Below, in pieces: positions 9,111-17,372 of a DNA stretch of 64,000 bases. The notes below the pieces were generated by a model. That model worked only from the letters and a program-made list of their open reading frames with translations. It did no database searches and was not told where the DNA came from. The stretch is from Terasakiella magnetica (GTDB lineage: Bacteria; Pseudomonadota; Alphaproteobacteria; Rhodospirillales; Magnetospirillaceae), in the NCBI GenBank assembly GCA_902729415.1, contig CACVCF010000112.1, forward strand, positions 124,001 to 188,000. Reading direction: 5' to 3'. The position numbers were made by a program, and so were the translations under genes. How positions within the stretch are numbered: position 1 is the first letter of the stretch; each line of letters starts with the position of its first letter.

Positions 9111-9902
9111 ATGCTGACTTTCATTCCCGACCCTCATGCCGACTTAGCTGCTTTCACCACGGTAAGCGGTGCGGATGATGCCCCCGCTTTGGTGGTCTGT
9201 GACCATGCCTCGGCGGAGATTCCCCCCTCGCTGGCCGCTCTCGGTGTGGCCGAATCGGATCGGATGTCGCATGTGGCCTGGGATATCGGTGCCGCCCATG
9301 TGGCGCGCGGTTTGGCCCGACGATTGTCCTGTCCGGCGGTTCTGGCCGGGATCAGCCGTCTGGTGATCGACTGCAACCGCCAGCCGGGTGATCCTTCCTC
9401 CATCCCCGCCAGCACTTGCGGCATTGCGGTGCCGGGCAATGTGGGGGTTGACGATGCCGAGGCCATGCGCCGGGCCGAGCGCTGGTTCTGGCCTTATCAC
9501 ACCGAAATCGGCAACCGCATCGCTCATCTGTGGCGACATGGCGTGGCCCCGGCCGTGGTGGCTGTCCACAGCTTCACGCCCCGAATTTGCGGTGGGCCGC
9601 CGCGGCCTTGGCATGTGGGGGTGCTGTGGAACCGCGACCCGCGTATGGCCCTGCCGGTAATGGCGGCGTTACGGGCACGGGGCGATCTGGTGGTGGGCGA
9701 TAATCAACCCTATTCCGGGCGCGAGATTAACTACACCCTGGATACCCATGCGGGCAGCGCCGGTCTGCCCAATGTTTCCTTTGAAATCCGCCAGGATCTT
9801 CTGACCGACCCGGCGGCCTGCGACACTTGGGTTGATGTTCTGGCCGAGACACTGATTCCGGTGCTTGCCGATTCAGGGCTGCATCGCGCACAGGTGTATT
9901 GA
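9111..9902 (+). CDS. N-formylglutamate amidohydrolase family protein
   Basis: 263 residues with the family landmarks: VVCDHAS near the N-terminus, a VIDCNR motif, the AVHSFTP strand, the GVLWNRD segment, NQPYSGREINYTLDTHA and SFEIRQDL. The family hydrolyses N-formyl-L-glutamate to glutamate and formate, the last step of one histidine degradation route. Here it sits alone, with no hut genes, so a broader amidohydrolase role is possible. The ATG at 9111 follows TAGGGG. It is divergent from rpmJ and lies upstream of gapR on the same strand. Confidence 0.9.
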   Translation: MLTFIPDPHADLAAFTTVSGADDAPALVVCDHASAEIPPSLAALGVAESDRMSHVAWDIGAAHVARGLARRLSCPAVLAGISRLVIDCNRQPGDPSSIPASTCGIAVPGNVGVDDAEAMRRAERWFWPYHTEIGNRIAHLWRHGVAPAVVAVHSFTPRICGGPPRPWHVGVLWNRDPRMALPVMAALRARGDLVVGDNQPYSGREINYTLDTHAGSAGLPNVSFEIRQDLLTDPAACDTWVDVLAETLIPVLADSGLHRAQVY

Positions 9903-9959
9903 ACCGCCGCGCGGCCTTGGTTATGGTCGGGGCCATTTCGACGGAAGGGACTTGCCTGC

Positions 9960-10223
9960 ATGAGCGACGAACAAAATACCAGCCAGATCGGCGGGATTGC
10001 CGCTGACGCGCTGCGCCAGTTCATCGAACGGATCGAGCGTCTTGAGGAAGAGAAGAAGGCCCTGGCGGCCGATATTAAGGACGTCTACGGTCAGGTGAAG
10101 TCCCAGGGCTTCGACACCAAGATCGTCCGCAAGATCGTCAGTCTGCGCCGCAAGGATCGCCAGGAGCGCGAAGAAGAGCAGCAGATCCTCGATCTTTATC
10201 TCGCCGCCATCGGCGAGGCGTAA
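9960..10223 (+). CDS. gapR: GapR-family nucleoid-associated protein (DUF2312)
   Basis: 87 residues, almost entirely coiled-coil: [18 protein letters not shown], then [20 protein letters not shown] and [12 protein letters not shown]. This matches GapR/UPF0335, an essential alphaproteobacterial protein in Caulobacter. It encircles overtwisted, AT-rich DNA ahead of forks and RNA polymerase and stimulates topoisomerases. Length is typical. The ATG at 9960 has a strong GGAAGGGA site. The gene is followed by a GC-rich run and converges on folB. Confidence 0.95.
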   Translation: MSDEQNTSQIGGIAADALRQFIERIERLEEEKKALAADIKDVYGQVKSQGFDTKIVRKIVSLRRKDRQEREEEQQILDLYLAAIGEA

Positions 10224-10271
10224 AACTCTGGGGGGTATAAGGGGGCGGGGCTTCGTGCCTCGCGCCCGCCT

Positions 10272-10661
10272 TCAGTTACGGCGCCGTTCGATCTCGATGC
10301 CCACCGATGCGGCTTCGGCGTAGACGTCCAGCTTCTCGACCCGGATGCGGGTGGTTTCCACCCGCTCGTCGCTCAGGCAAAGCTCGGCGATGTTCTCCGC
10401 CAGGGTCTCCACCAGATTGATGTGGCCCTCGGCCAGCATGGCCTTGATCCCGTCGATGACATCCTCGTAGGACACCACGTTGGCAATGTCGTCGCACAAG
10501 GGGCCTGCCTGCTCCAGTACGCTCATATCCACATTGATGCGGACGCGCTGGGGCGCCAGCAGCTCATGGGCATGAATGCCGATGGAGCATTTCAAGACCA
10601 GATCCCGGACCAGGATATGGTAAAGGCGGCGGCTTGGGGCCTGGGCCGGATTGGTTTCCAC
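10272..10661 (-). CDS. folB: Dihydroneopterin aldolase
   Basis: About 129 residues with the FolB signature: HILVRDLVLKCSIGIHAHE, a VSYEDV strand and NLVETLAENIAELCL with the catalytic-region glutamate, ending VGIEIERRRN. It converts 7,8-dihydroneopterin to 6-hydroxymethyl-dihydropterin plus glycolaldehyde in folate synthesis. Two GTG starts are possible. The one at 10661 has AGAGGAAG at good spacing; the one at 10682 would add seven residues. It lies downstream of folK on the same strand, so the two consecutive pathway steps are probably co-transcribed. folP is not adjacent within the window. Confidence 0.93.
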   Translation of the reverse strand: METNPAQAPSRRLYHILVRDLVLKCSIGIHAHELLAPQRVRINVDMSVLEQAGPLCDDIANVVSYEDVIDGIKAMLAEGHINLVETLAENIAELCLSDERVETTRIRVEKLDVYAEAASVGIEIERRRN

Positions 10662-10753
10662 TTGCTTCCTCTGCACGAACACGGGTGGCCTGGTCCTTAT
10701 ATGACGGCGGCGTGGGCAGGGTCATAGCGCGCCGGGGAAGGCGTGCGCAAGTG

Positions 10754-11239
10754 CTATAGCGGCCCCAGGGCCCGAACATTATCGTCGGGGGGGAGGCGTT
10801 CCAGCAGTTCGGTGATGGAAAGTCCGGCCAGGGGATGAATAACCTCACCTGCGATTTCGGCCAGGGGGGCGAGGGCGAACAGCCGCTCGGTCAGGCGGGG
10901 ATGGGGCAGGGTGAGGTCTGGGCCGTCCATCACCACTTCATCGTAAAGCAGAATGTCGATGTCGATCAGGCGCGGCCCGTACCGCACCGAGGCGACGCGG
11001 CCCAGGGCCGTTTCGATTTCCTTGATTCGCCACAGCAGGTCGAGGGGGGCGAAGGGAGTGGAGGCGACAGCCGCCATATTCAGGAATGTCGGCTGGTCCT
11101 CCACGTAAAGGGGGGCGGTTTCCCACACTCCGGATACCGCCTCGATATGGGCGATGGGGCGCAAGGCGGTCAGCGCATCACGGAGATTGGCGGCGCGATC
11201 CCCCAGATTGGTTCCGAGGCCAAGGTGAACGAAAGCCAT
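10754..11239 (-). CDS. folK: 6-hydroxymethyl-7,8-dihydropterin pyrophosphokinase
   Basis: 161 residues with HPPK landmarks: FVHLGLGTNLGDRAANL at the N-terminus, VSGVWETAPLYVEDQPTFLN, then the catalytic RYGPRLIDIDILLYD (two magnesium-binding aspartates in DID) and LTLPHPRLTERLFALAPL. It transfers pyrophosphate from ATP to the pterin alcohol, the step before dihydropteroate synthase. Length is normal. The ATG follows TAGGGACC. It sits upstream of folB and just downstream of a YdcH-like gene on the same strand. Confidence 0.95.
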   Translation of the reverse strand: MAFVHLGLGTNLGDRAANLRDALTALRPIAHIEAVSGVWETAPLYVEDQPTFLNMAAVASTPFAPLDLLWRIKEIETALGRVASVRYGPRLIDIDILLYDEVVMDGPDLTLPHPRLTERLFALAPLAEIAGEVIHPLAGLSITELLERLPPDDNVRALGPL

Positions 11240-11250
11240 GTTGGCGGTCC

Positions 11251-11457
11251 CTAGGCTATGATGTCTGGAATCAGCATATTTTCCAGCCGCGTTATGTCGT
11301 CCTTGAGGGCGAGTTTACGCTTTTTAAGCCTTTGCAGGCGTAGTTGGTCGAAGGGTAATCCCTCCGACACGCGGGAAATCACATCGTCCAGGTCGCGGTG
11401 CTCGGTTCTCAATTCGGAGAGCCTTTTGCGAACCTCATCAAGATTGTCATCAATCAT
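11251..11457 (-). CDS. YdcH family protein (DUF465)
   Basis: 68 residues forming a helical hairpin: EVRKRLSELRTEHRDLDDVI, a short turn (GLPFDQLRLQ) and RLKKRKLALKDDITRLENML. This is the standard DUF465/YdcH arrangement, in which the conserved LQRLKKRKLALKD helix is diagnostic. Function is not established for the family. It lies 11 bp upstream of folK and divergent from the phosphofructokinase gene. A second, shorter family member is at 13351. Confidence 0.9.
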   Translation of the reverse strand: MIDDNLDEVRKRLSELRTEHRDLDDVISRVSEGLPFDQLRLQRLKKRKLALKDDITRLENMLIPDIIA

Positions 11458-11549
11458 GGCAGAACAAGAACCCGAATGGAGCCTAGACGGTAGCAGAACT
11501 CATCAGGAAACGGTATGGGTAAGGTAAGGCTTTCGTGGAGATGGTGACC

Positions 11550-12632
11550 ATGGCTCAAAAGCGAATCGGCATTCTGACCAGCGGCGGCGACTGTGCCGGC
11601 CTCAATGCGGCCTTGCGGGCCGTGGTGCATCGCGCTATCCGCAATTACGGCTGGCGGGTCTTTGGCATCCGTGACGGCAGCCTTGGGTTGATGGATCGGC
11701 CGCTGAATTACGTCGAGCTTGACCTGTCGCTGGTGACCGGGGACATGCTCCGTCTGGGCGGCACCATCCTTGGCACCATCAACAAGGGGGACCCTTTCGC
11801 CTATCCCATGCCCGATGGGACGGTCAAGGACCGCTCCCAGGATTTCGTCGACGGCTATAAGGAGCTGGGCATCGAGGCGCTGGTGGTGATCGGCGGCGAC
11901 GGCTCCATGCGGATTCTCAACAATCTGTGCCGCAAGGGCGGCATTCCCATGGTGGGTATCCCCAAGACCATCGATAACGATGTCGCCCATACCGATTACG
12001 CCATCGGCTTTGCCACCGCCCTCAATGTGGCGGGCGAGGCCATCGACAGGCTGGCTCCCACGGCCGCCAGCCATCACCGCGTCATGATTTTGGAAGTCAT
12101 GGGGCGCGATGTCGGCCATATCGCCCTCAATGCCGGTATCGCCGGTGGTGCCGACGTGGTGTTGATCCCCGAGATCCCCTATTCCCTGGAAGGCATCGCT
12201 GCCAAAATCGCCGAGGTCAAGGCCGAGGGCCGCAATCACGCCCTGTTGGTGGTGGCCGAGGGCTGCAAGACCGAAAGGGGGGAATCCGTGACCACGGTCC
12301 AAAGTGGCGGCGAGGCCCGCTATGGTGGTATCGGCCAGTATCTGGCCGCCCGTTTGACCGATGTGATCGATGCCGAGACCCGCGTCACGGTTCTGGGCCA
12401 TGTTCAGCGTGGCGGCATGCCTTCCATGCGTGACCGCATCATCGCTTCGGCCTTCGGGGTCTATGCCGTCGATCTTATCGCCACGGGTAAACTGGGGCGC
12501 ATGGTGGCGTGGCAGCATGGTCAGGTCACCGATGTGCCTATCACCGACGTGGCGGGCATCACCCGCGCCATCGACCCCTATGGCACCCTGGCCCAGACCG
12601 CGCGCGGCCTCGGCATCTATATCGGGGCGTAA
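11550..12632 (+). CDS. pfkA: 6-phosphofructokinase
   Basis: About 360 residues, with the glycine-rich N-terminus (IGILTSGGDCAGLNA), GGDGS at 115-119, PKTIDND with catalytic D142, MEVMGRDVGH-type sugar-phosphate contacts and the later GHVQRGG motif. It phosphorylates fructose 6-phosphate. The two residues used to predict the phosphoryl donor disagree. G118 (E. coli G104) is the ATP type, while K139 (E. coli G124) is the type shared with PPi enzymes. This G/K pair is known from actinobacterial ATP enzymes, so the donor should be left open. The ATG at 11550 is preferred (GGAG upstream); an ATG at 11541 and a GTG at 11535 are in frame. The 3' end abuts convergent ubiX with one base between. Confidence 0.93.
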   Translation: MAQKRIGILTSGGDCAGLNAALRAVVHRAIRNYGWRVFGIRDGSLGLMDRPLNYVELDLSLVTGDMLRLGGTILGTINKGDPFAYPMPDGTVKDRSQDFVDGYKELGIEALVVIGGDGSMRILNNLCRKGGIPMVGIPKTIDNDVAHTDYAIGFATALNVAGEAIDRLAPTAASHHRVMILEVMGRDVGHIALNAGIAGGADVVLIPEIPYSLEGIAAKIAEVKAEGRNHALLVVAEGCKTERGESVTTVQSGGEARYGGIGQYLAARLTDVIDAETRVTVLGHVQRGGMPSMRDRIIASAFGVYAVDLIATGKLGRMVAWQHGQVTDVPITDVAGITRAIDPYGTLAQTARGLGIYIGA

Positions 12633-12633
12633 A

Positions 12634-13203
12634 CTACTCGCCCCAGCGGCGGAGCGTGCCGCAATCCAGACCGAACAGGTCTAGAGCGCGTCCCGCCGTG
12701 TGCTCGACCATCTCGTCCAGGGTGGTGGGTTTGGCGTAGAAGCCGGGAACCGGCGGGGCGATGACCGCCCCCATCTCCGAAAGCTGAAGCATGGTGCGGA
12801 GATGGCCGGTGTGCAGCGGCGTTTCGCGCACCATCAAGACCAAGCGGCGGCGCTCTTTCAAGGCCACGTCGGCGGCCCGCGTCAGCAGCGAGGCGGTCAC
12901 GCCGGTGGCGATCTCGCTCATGGTGCGGATCGAGCAGGGCGCCACGATCATTCCCATGGTGCGGAACGAGCCCGAAGCGGGGGCGGCACCGATATCTTCG
13001 GCCCGGTACCAGGCATCCGCCAGGGCATGAACCTCGGCGACCTTGAGGCTGCTTTCATAAGACAGCGTCACCTCGGCGGCCCGGCTCATGACCAGATGGG
13101 ATTCAACTCCGAGGCGGCGCAGCATCTCCAGGATTCGAATGCCATAGATGACGCCGGAGGCCCCACTAATTCCCACTACGAGGCGCTGGGGGGCCGGAGT
13201 CAC
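12634..13203 (-). CDS. ubiX: Flavin prenyltransferase UbiX
   Basis: 189 residues: VVGISGASGVIYGIRILEML (Rossmann-like FMN-binding N-terminus), a conserved APCSIRTMSEIATG loop, then KERRRLVLMVRETPLHTGHL and the PPVPGFYAKPTTLDEMVEH motif near the C-terminus. UbiX attaches a dimethylallyl group to FMN, making the prenylated flavin used by the decarboxylase UbiD in ubiquinone synthesis. Start is a GTG (complement of 13201-13203). No ubiD lies in the window. Convergent with the phosphofructokinase gene. Confidence 0.95.
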   Translation of the reverse strand: MTPAPQRLVVGISGASGVIYGIRILEMLRRLGVESHLVMSRAAEVTLSYESSLKVAEVHALADAWYRAEDIGAAPASGSFRTMGMIVAPCSIRTMSEIATGVTASLLTRAADVALKERRRLVLMVRETPLHTGHLRTMLQLSEMGAVIAPPVPGFYAKPTTLDEMVEHTAGRALDLFGLDCGTLRRWGE

Positions 13204-13350
13204 GATGGAAAAGCCTGCATGGGAATATCCTTCTTAGTCTCTTCACACGACGTTAGCCCAGGATGTGGCAAAAGGGCAATTTCCCTGCTGACAAGTCTGA
13301 TCGGCTGGGCATAAGCTTTCCGGGTTACTCACCCAAGAGGGAGGACCGTA

Positions 13351-13524
13351 ATGAGCCTTCATGACCGTGTTGAGTCCTTGAAAGTCAAGCACGCCGCTCT
13401 GGAAACCGCCATCGAATCCGAGGTCAGGCGCCCCAATCCCGACAATGCGCAGATCCACGATCTCAAGCGCAAAAAACTCAAAATCAAAGATGAGCTTAGT
13501 CGGATCGGCACCGGCGCACACTGA
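13351..13524 (+). CDS. Small YdcH-like protein (DUF465)
   Basis: A 57-residue frame from the ATG at 13351, preceded by an excellent AGAGGGAGGA site. It has the DUF465 pattern: LHDRVESLKVKHAALETAIE, a short proline-containing turn, then IHDLKRKKLKIKDELSRI. It is shorter than the copy at 11251 and easily missed because of its length. Function is unknown. It stands alone, divergent from ubiX, with 295 bases before prpE. Confidence 0.85.
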   Translation: MSLHDRVESLKVKHAALETAIESEVRRPNPDNAQIHDLKRKKLKIKDELSRIGTGAH

Positions 13525-13643
13525 CCGGGAGGTATCAGCGGTCAGGGGTTCCGACTCGGTTTCTACAAGATTATCTAGCAGCCTTCCAGGCGGAACCCCG
13601 GATCTCCCCTACCCGTTAGAGCGGGTGGGTAGGTATAACGACA

Positions 13644-13723
13644 TTTGCTGATTTAGGTGGATGATCGGCTTGGGGCTTGATTTAGCCTCCTTCCAAACCC
13701 CTTTGCAAAATTTGCTGATTTGC
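13644..13723 (+). promoter_or_regulatory. TTTGC repeats upstream of prpE (candidate acyl-CoA regulator site)
   Basis: The 295-base gap before prpE contains TTTGCTGATTT at 13644-13654 and again at 13711-13721. Immediately before the second copy is the palindrome TTTGCAAA (13702-13709), so TTTGC occurs at 13702, 13711 and 13719. ScfR-type regulators of propionyl-CoA genes (PccR in Rhodobacter) are reported to use paired TTTGCAAA sites. The spacing here does not match that exactly. Nothing else was recognised in this gap. Confidence 0.35.
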
Positions 13724-13819
13724 GGCATCCTCCCTACTCGCATGGAGGGGCGGCCCGCTTGTTGACGTCAAGCGCAACGCCCCCCAAAGGGAGCGGCAAA
13801 GCAGAGGAACTTGTTCAAA

Positions 13820-15736
13820 ATGAGCAACGCATACCAGCAAGCATATGATCGGTCGATGCATGATCCCGAGGGATTTTGGGGCGACGCAGCCAAGGACATT
13901 CACTGGTACAAGACGTGGGACAAAGTCCTCGACGATACCAATAAGCCGTTTTATCGCTGGTTTGTCGGCGCCGAGACCAACACCTGCTACAACGCGGTCG
14001 ACCGGCATGTGGAAGGCGGCCGCGGCAAGCAGGACGCCATCATTTATGACAGCCCCACCACCAATACCAGCCGCACCATCAGCTATGATGAACTGCTGGA
14101 TCAGGTCTCGCGGCTGGCCGGTGCCCTGGCGGCGCTGGGGGTGACCAAGGGCGACCGCGTCCTCCTCTACATGCCCATGATCCCGGAAGCGGTGGTCGGC
14201 ATGCTGGCGGTGGCGCGTCTGGGCGCCATTCATTCCGTGGTGTTCGGCGGCTTTGCTCCGGCCGAGCTTGCCACCCGTATCAACGACGCCAAGCCCAAGG
14301 TGATTCTGTCGGCGTCGTGCGGGATCGAGGGGGCCAAGGTTCTTCCCTACAAGCCCATGCTGGATCAGGCTATCGTGCTGTCCGAGTACAAGCCCAGCCA
14401 CACCATCATGGTCCAGCGGCCCCAGGCTCTGGCCGAACTGATCGCCGGGCGGGATCTGGACTGGGCGGCGGCGGTTGCCGCGGCCACGCCCCATGCCTGC
14501 GTGCCGGTCAAGGCCACCGATCCCCTCTATATCCTCTACACCTCCGGCACCACCGGCCAGCCCAAGGGCGTCGTACGTGACAACGGCGGCCATATGGTGG
14601 CGCTGATGTGGTCGATGAAATACGTCTACAACATCAAGCCGGGCGAGGTGTTCTGGGCCGCGTCCGACGTGGGTTGGGTGGTCGGCCATTCCTACATCTG
14701 CTATGGCCCGCTGCTCAACGGCAGCACCACCGTGGTCTACGAGGGCAAGCCGGTGGGCACCCCCGATGCGGGCGCATTCTGGCGCATGATCAGCCAGTAC
14801 AAAATCTCGTCGCTGTTCACCGCTCCCACCGCCTTCCGCGCCATCAAGCGTGAAGACCCCAATGCCGAGCTGTTGAAGAAATACGATATGAGCTGCATGC
14901 GCGCCCTGTTCCTGGCGGGCGAGCGTTCGGACCCCGACACTATCAATTGGGCGGTCAGCAATCTGAAGGTGCCGGTGGTCGATCACTGGTGGCAGACCGA
15001 GACCGGCTGGGCCATCGCCGCCAATTGCCTGGGCCTGCACGAATTCCCCATCAAGCCGGGCTCGCCGACCAAGCCGGTTCCAGGCTGGGGTTTGGAAGTC
15101 CTCGACGAGGGGCATCAGCCCTGTGAGGCGGGCAAGGTGGGATCGCTGGTGGTGCGGTTGCCGCTGCCTCCCGGCGCCCTGCTTACCTTGTGGAATGCGG
15201 ATCAACGCTGTATCGACAGCTATTATTCCGAGTTTCCGGGCTGCTACAAGACCGCCGATGCCGGTATGATCGATGAAGACGGCTATGCCTATATCATGTC
15301 GCGCACCGACGACATCATCAATGTGGCCGGGCATCGCCTGTCCACTGGCGGCATGGAAGAGGTTTTGGCCAGCCATCCCGACGTGGCCGAATGCGCCGTC
15401 ATCGGCGTGGCCGACCAATTGAAGGGCCAATTGCCACTGGGCTTCATCTGTCTTAAGGCCGGCGTGACCAAGAGCCACGATCAGGTCATTGCCGAGGTGG
15501 TCAAGCTGGTGCGCGAGAAGATCGGCCCCGTTGCCGCCTTCAAGACCTGCACCGTGGTTAATCGTCTGCCCAAGACCCGTTCGGGTAAGATCCTGCGCGG
15601 AACCATGCAGAAGATCGCCGACAATCAGGAGTTCAAGATGCCCGCGACCATCGATGATCCGTCCATTTTGGAGGAGATCGAGGAATCGCTGGGCACGGTT
15701 GGCTATGCCAAGGCCCGCAAGGACACGGCCGAGTAA
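13820..15736 (+). CDS. prpE: Propionyl-CoA synthetase
   Basis: 638 residues from the ATG at 13820 (a TTG at 13811 is also in frame). This is an ANL-superfamily acyl-CoA synthetase of the Acs/PrpE branch. It has a P-loop-like YTSGTTGQPKGVVRDNGGH, DVGWVVGHSYICYGPLL, WWQTETGW, YYKTADAG-type core residues (CYKTADAG), RTDDIINVAGHRLSTG, and the acetylatable lysine motif PKTRSGKILR near the C-terminus. RDNGGHMVALMWSMK and HEFPIKPGSPTKPVPG point to PrpE rather than Acs. It activates propionate to propionyl-CoA via propionyl-AMP. Activity is likely controlled by lysine acylation, and a Pat-like acetyltransferase is encoded at 22366-25077. Confidence 0.93.
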   Translation: MSNAYQQAYDRSMHDPEGFWGDAAKDIHWYKTWDKVLDDTNKPFYRWFVGAETNTCYNAVDRHVEGGRGKQDAIIYDSPTTNTSRTISYDELLDQVSRLAGALAALGVTKGDRVLLYMPMIPEAVVGMLAVARLGAIHSVVFGGFAPAELATRINDAKPKVILSASCGIEGAKVLPYKPMLDQAIVLSEYKPSHTIMVQRPQALAELIAGRDLDWAAAVAAATPHACVPVKATDPLYILYTSGTTGQPKGVVRDNGGHMVALMWSMKYVYNIKPGEVFWAASDVGWVVGHSYICYGPLLNGSTTVVYEGKPVGTPDAGAFWRMISQYKISSLFTAPTAFRAIKREDPNAELLKKYDMSCMRALFLAGERSDPDTINWAVSNLKVPVVDHWWQTETGWAIAANCLGLHEFPIKPGSPTKPVPGWGLEVLDEGHQPCEAGKVGSLVVRLPLPPGALLTLWNADQRCIDSYYSEFPGCYKTADAGMIDEDGYAYIMSRTDDIINVAGHRLSTGGMEEVLASHPDVAECAVIGVADQLKGQLPLGFICLKAGVTKSHDQVIAEVVKLVREKIGPVAAFKTCTVVNRLPKTRSGKILRGTMQKIADNQEFKMPATIDDPSILEEIEESLGTVGYAKARKDTAE

Positions 15737-15762
15737 TTCTCAGCCATTGCGGCGTGTGCATG

Positions 15763-15797
15763 AACCGGCCCCCGGAGCGATCCGGGGGCCGGTTTAT
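15763..15797 (+). terminator. Terminator after prpE
   Basis: A perfect 14-bp stem (15763-15776 with 15781-15794) closes a GCGA tetraloop and ends in a short T-tract. It lies 27 bases after the prpE stop. Confidence 0.85.
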
Positions 15798-15834
15798 CAA
15801 TTGCGCAGTTCATTGGATGTAATGGTTTTGGGGG

Positions 15835-16080
15835 TCAGTGGTGAACCAGCATCGCCACCGTATCATTCAAAAGGACATCAATGGCGGAGAGGCGGTTTTG
15901 ACACTCATTCCGGTAGGGACATTCGCGGCGATGGTTGCATGATTGGGCGACCAAAGAGGCGTTGCGGGCGGCCTCCATATTGGGGCCGCGAGTCGCCCAT
16001 TTGAGTGCGAGGTCGAGACCGGCGAGGCAGGTGCAGGCTGCGCGGTGGCCCATGAGATTTACCTCGCTGATATTCATCAT
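15835..16080 (-). CDS. Hypothetical cysteine-containing small protein
   Basis: An 81-residue frame, isolated on the minus strand between prpE and the zinc locus. It has five cysteines in pairs: CTC near residue 17, then SCNHRRECPYRNECQ in the middle. The latter spacing (C-x6-C-x4-C) resembles a small metal-binding or Fe-S loop. The helix MEAARNASLVAQ and a leucine-rich C-terminus follow. No family was recognised. The ribosome site is weak, and two consecutive ATGs offer starts. Its stop is 38 bases from the prpE terminator. Confidence 0.45.
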   Translation of the reverse strand: MMNISEVNLMGHRAACTCLAGLDLALKWATRGPNMEAARNASLVAQSCNHRRECPYRNECQNRLSAIDVLLNDTVAMLVHH

Positions 16081-16180
16081 GCTTTAACTATCTGCCAGGC
16101 TTGGGGTCGGCACAACAAAAAAGCGTTCATACCTATGGATATAAAATATTAAAACGCGTAATACCAAGGGGTGGGTTGGG

Positions 16181-16211
16181 CTAAAAAAACCGCTCGCGGT
16201 GAGGCGAGCGG
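16181..16211 (-). terminator. Terminator after the znuA-hisI-COG0523 operon
   Basis: Read on the minus strand, an 8-bp stem (16204-16211 with 16190-16197) and 6-base loop run into seven U residues (16183-16189). It lies about 125 bases beyond the stop of the COG0523 GTPase gene. The 16212-16337 interval shows no other clear feature. Confidence 0.8.
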
Positions 16212-16337
16212 CCGAGGCATTGCTTAGAGAGGGAGGCTGACCTTGGGGAAGGCCAACATCTAAAATAACTCTAACAATCATCCGCATGTGACGTCAAGGC
16301 GGTTTGCGCCGTACCCCGAAAACTCCCAGTCTCTGGC

Positions 16338-17372
16338 TCAGGAACCTTGCGAAAGAACGCCTTGAAGCAGCTCTTCCACCGCTTGGCGGCTGATGTCGCG
16401 GGTGATGAAGACGATGCGGGTGCGGTGATCGTTGTCGGGCCAGGCGGGCAGGGGGGCGGGGGGGTGGAAAACGTGCTGGACTCCGTGGATCGCCAAGGGC
16501 AAATCGGATTCCAACGCGTTGACGATACCTTTGATCCGCAACAGATTTTCACCCTTGGACGAAATCATCAGCTCTAGCGCGAAGGCCAGGGAGGTCCACG
16601 AGACCGGTTGTTCGGCGGTGAAGACGAAGGCCTGGATATGGGAATCGTGGCGATTCAAGTCAGGATGATGGTGGTCGTGATGGGCATTCTGATGGGCGCG
16701 GTAGGCTTCTTCGTTCAGCCAGCGGGCCACGTCGGGGATTTTAGAATCCTTGTTGAACAAGCCGGAATCGAGAATCTGTTCAGGCTCGATCCGTCCCATG
16801 GCGGCGGTGATGATGGGGGCCGCCGGGTTGAGGCGGCGCAGCCGCGCCCGCAGCACTTCGACCTGTGTGGGGTCGGCGATATCGGCCTTGGTCAGGATCA
16901 ACCGATCGGCTACCGCCACCTGCTTGACCGCTTCCACCTGGGCGTCGAGGGTGCGTCCGCCGTTGACGGCATCGACGGTGGCGACGATGCCGTCCAGCTT
17001 GTAGCGGCTGGCGATCAGCGGATCGGTCATCAGGGTGTGAATGATGGGGGCCGGGTCGGCAAGGCCGGTGGTCTCGATCATTACCCGGTTGAATTCGGGG
17101 ATCTCGCCCTTGACCCGCTTGATGAACAGGTCGCGCATCCCATCCACCAGATCGCCCCGCACGGTGCAGCACAGGCAGCCTGATTGCAGCAGAACCACAT
17201 CCTCGGCAATGGTGCGGACCAGCAGATGGTCAAGGCCGACGGCGCCGAACTCGTTGATGAGAACGGCGGTATCGGACAGACCGGGCTGGGCCAGCAGATG
17301 GTTAAGCGCGGTGGTCTTGCCACTGCCGAGAAAGCCGGTGAGGACGGTGACGGGGATCAGGGCCTGGGTCAT
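16338..17372 (-). CDS. COG0523 (CobW/ZNG1-like) GTP-dependent metal chaperone
   Basis: 344 residues. G3E-family GTPase with Walker A GFLGSGKTT, a metal-binding CLCC motif, the E-T-T-G-L-A-D-P switch segment, TKAD as the base-recognition motif and a C-terminal CobW domain. A histidine-rich stretch (HQNAHHDHHHPDLNRHDSH) offers extra zinc sites. COG0523 proteins near Zur genes act in zinc allocation under limitation, handing zinc to client enzymes. The ATG overlaps the hisI stop (ATGA), so the pair is translationally coupled behind znuA. A longer in-frame extension upstream is only the antisense-frame reading of hisI. Confidence 0.93.
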   Translation of the reverse strand: MTQALIPVTVLTGFLGSGKTTALNHLLAQPGLSDTAVLINEFGAVGLDHLLVRTIAEDVVLLQSGCLCCTVRGDLVDGMRDLFIKRVKGEIPEFNRVMIETTGLADPAPIIHTLMTDPLIASRYKLDGIVATVDAVNGGRTLDAQVEAVKQVAVADRLILTKADIADPTQVEVLRARLRRLNPAAPIITAAMGRIEPEQILDSGLFNKDSKIPDVARWLNEEAYRAHQNAHHDHHHPDLNRHDSHIQAFVFTAEQPVSWTSLAFALELMISSKGENLLRIKGIVNALESDLPLAIHGVQHVFHPPAPLPAWPDNDHRTRIVFITRDISRQAVEELLQGVLSQGS

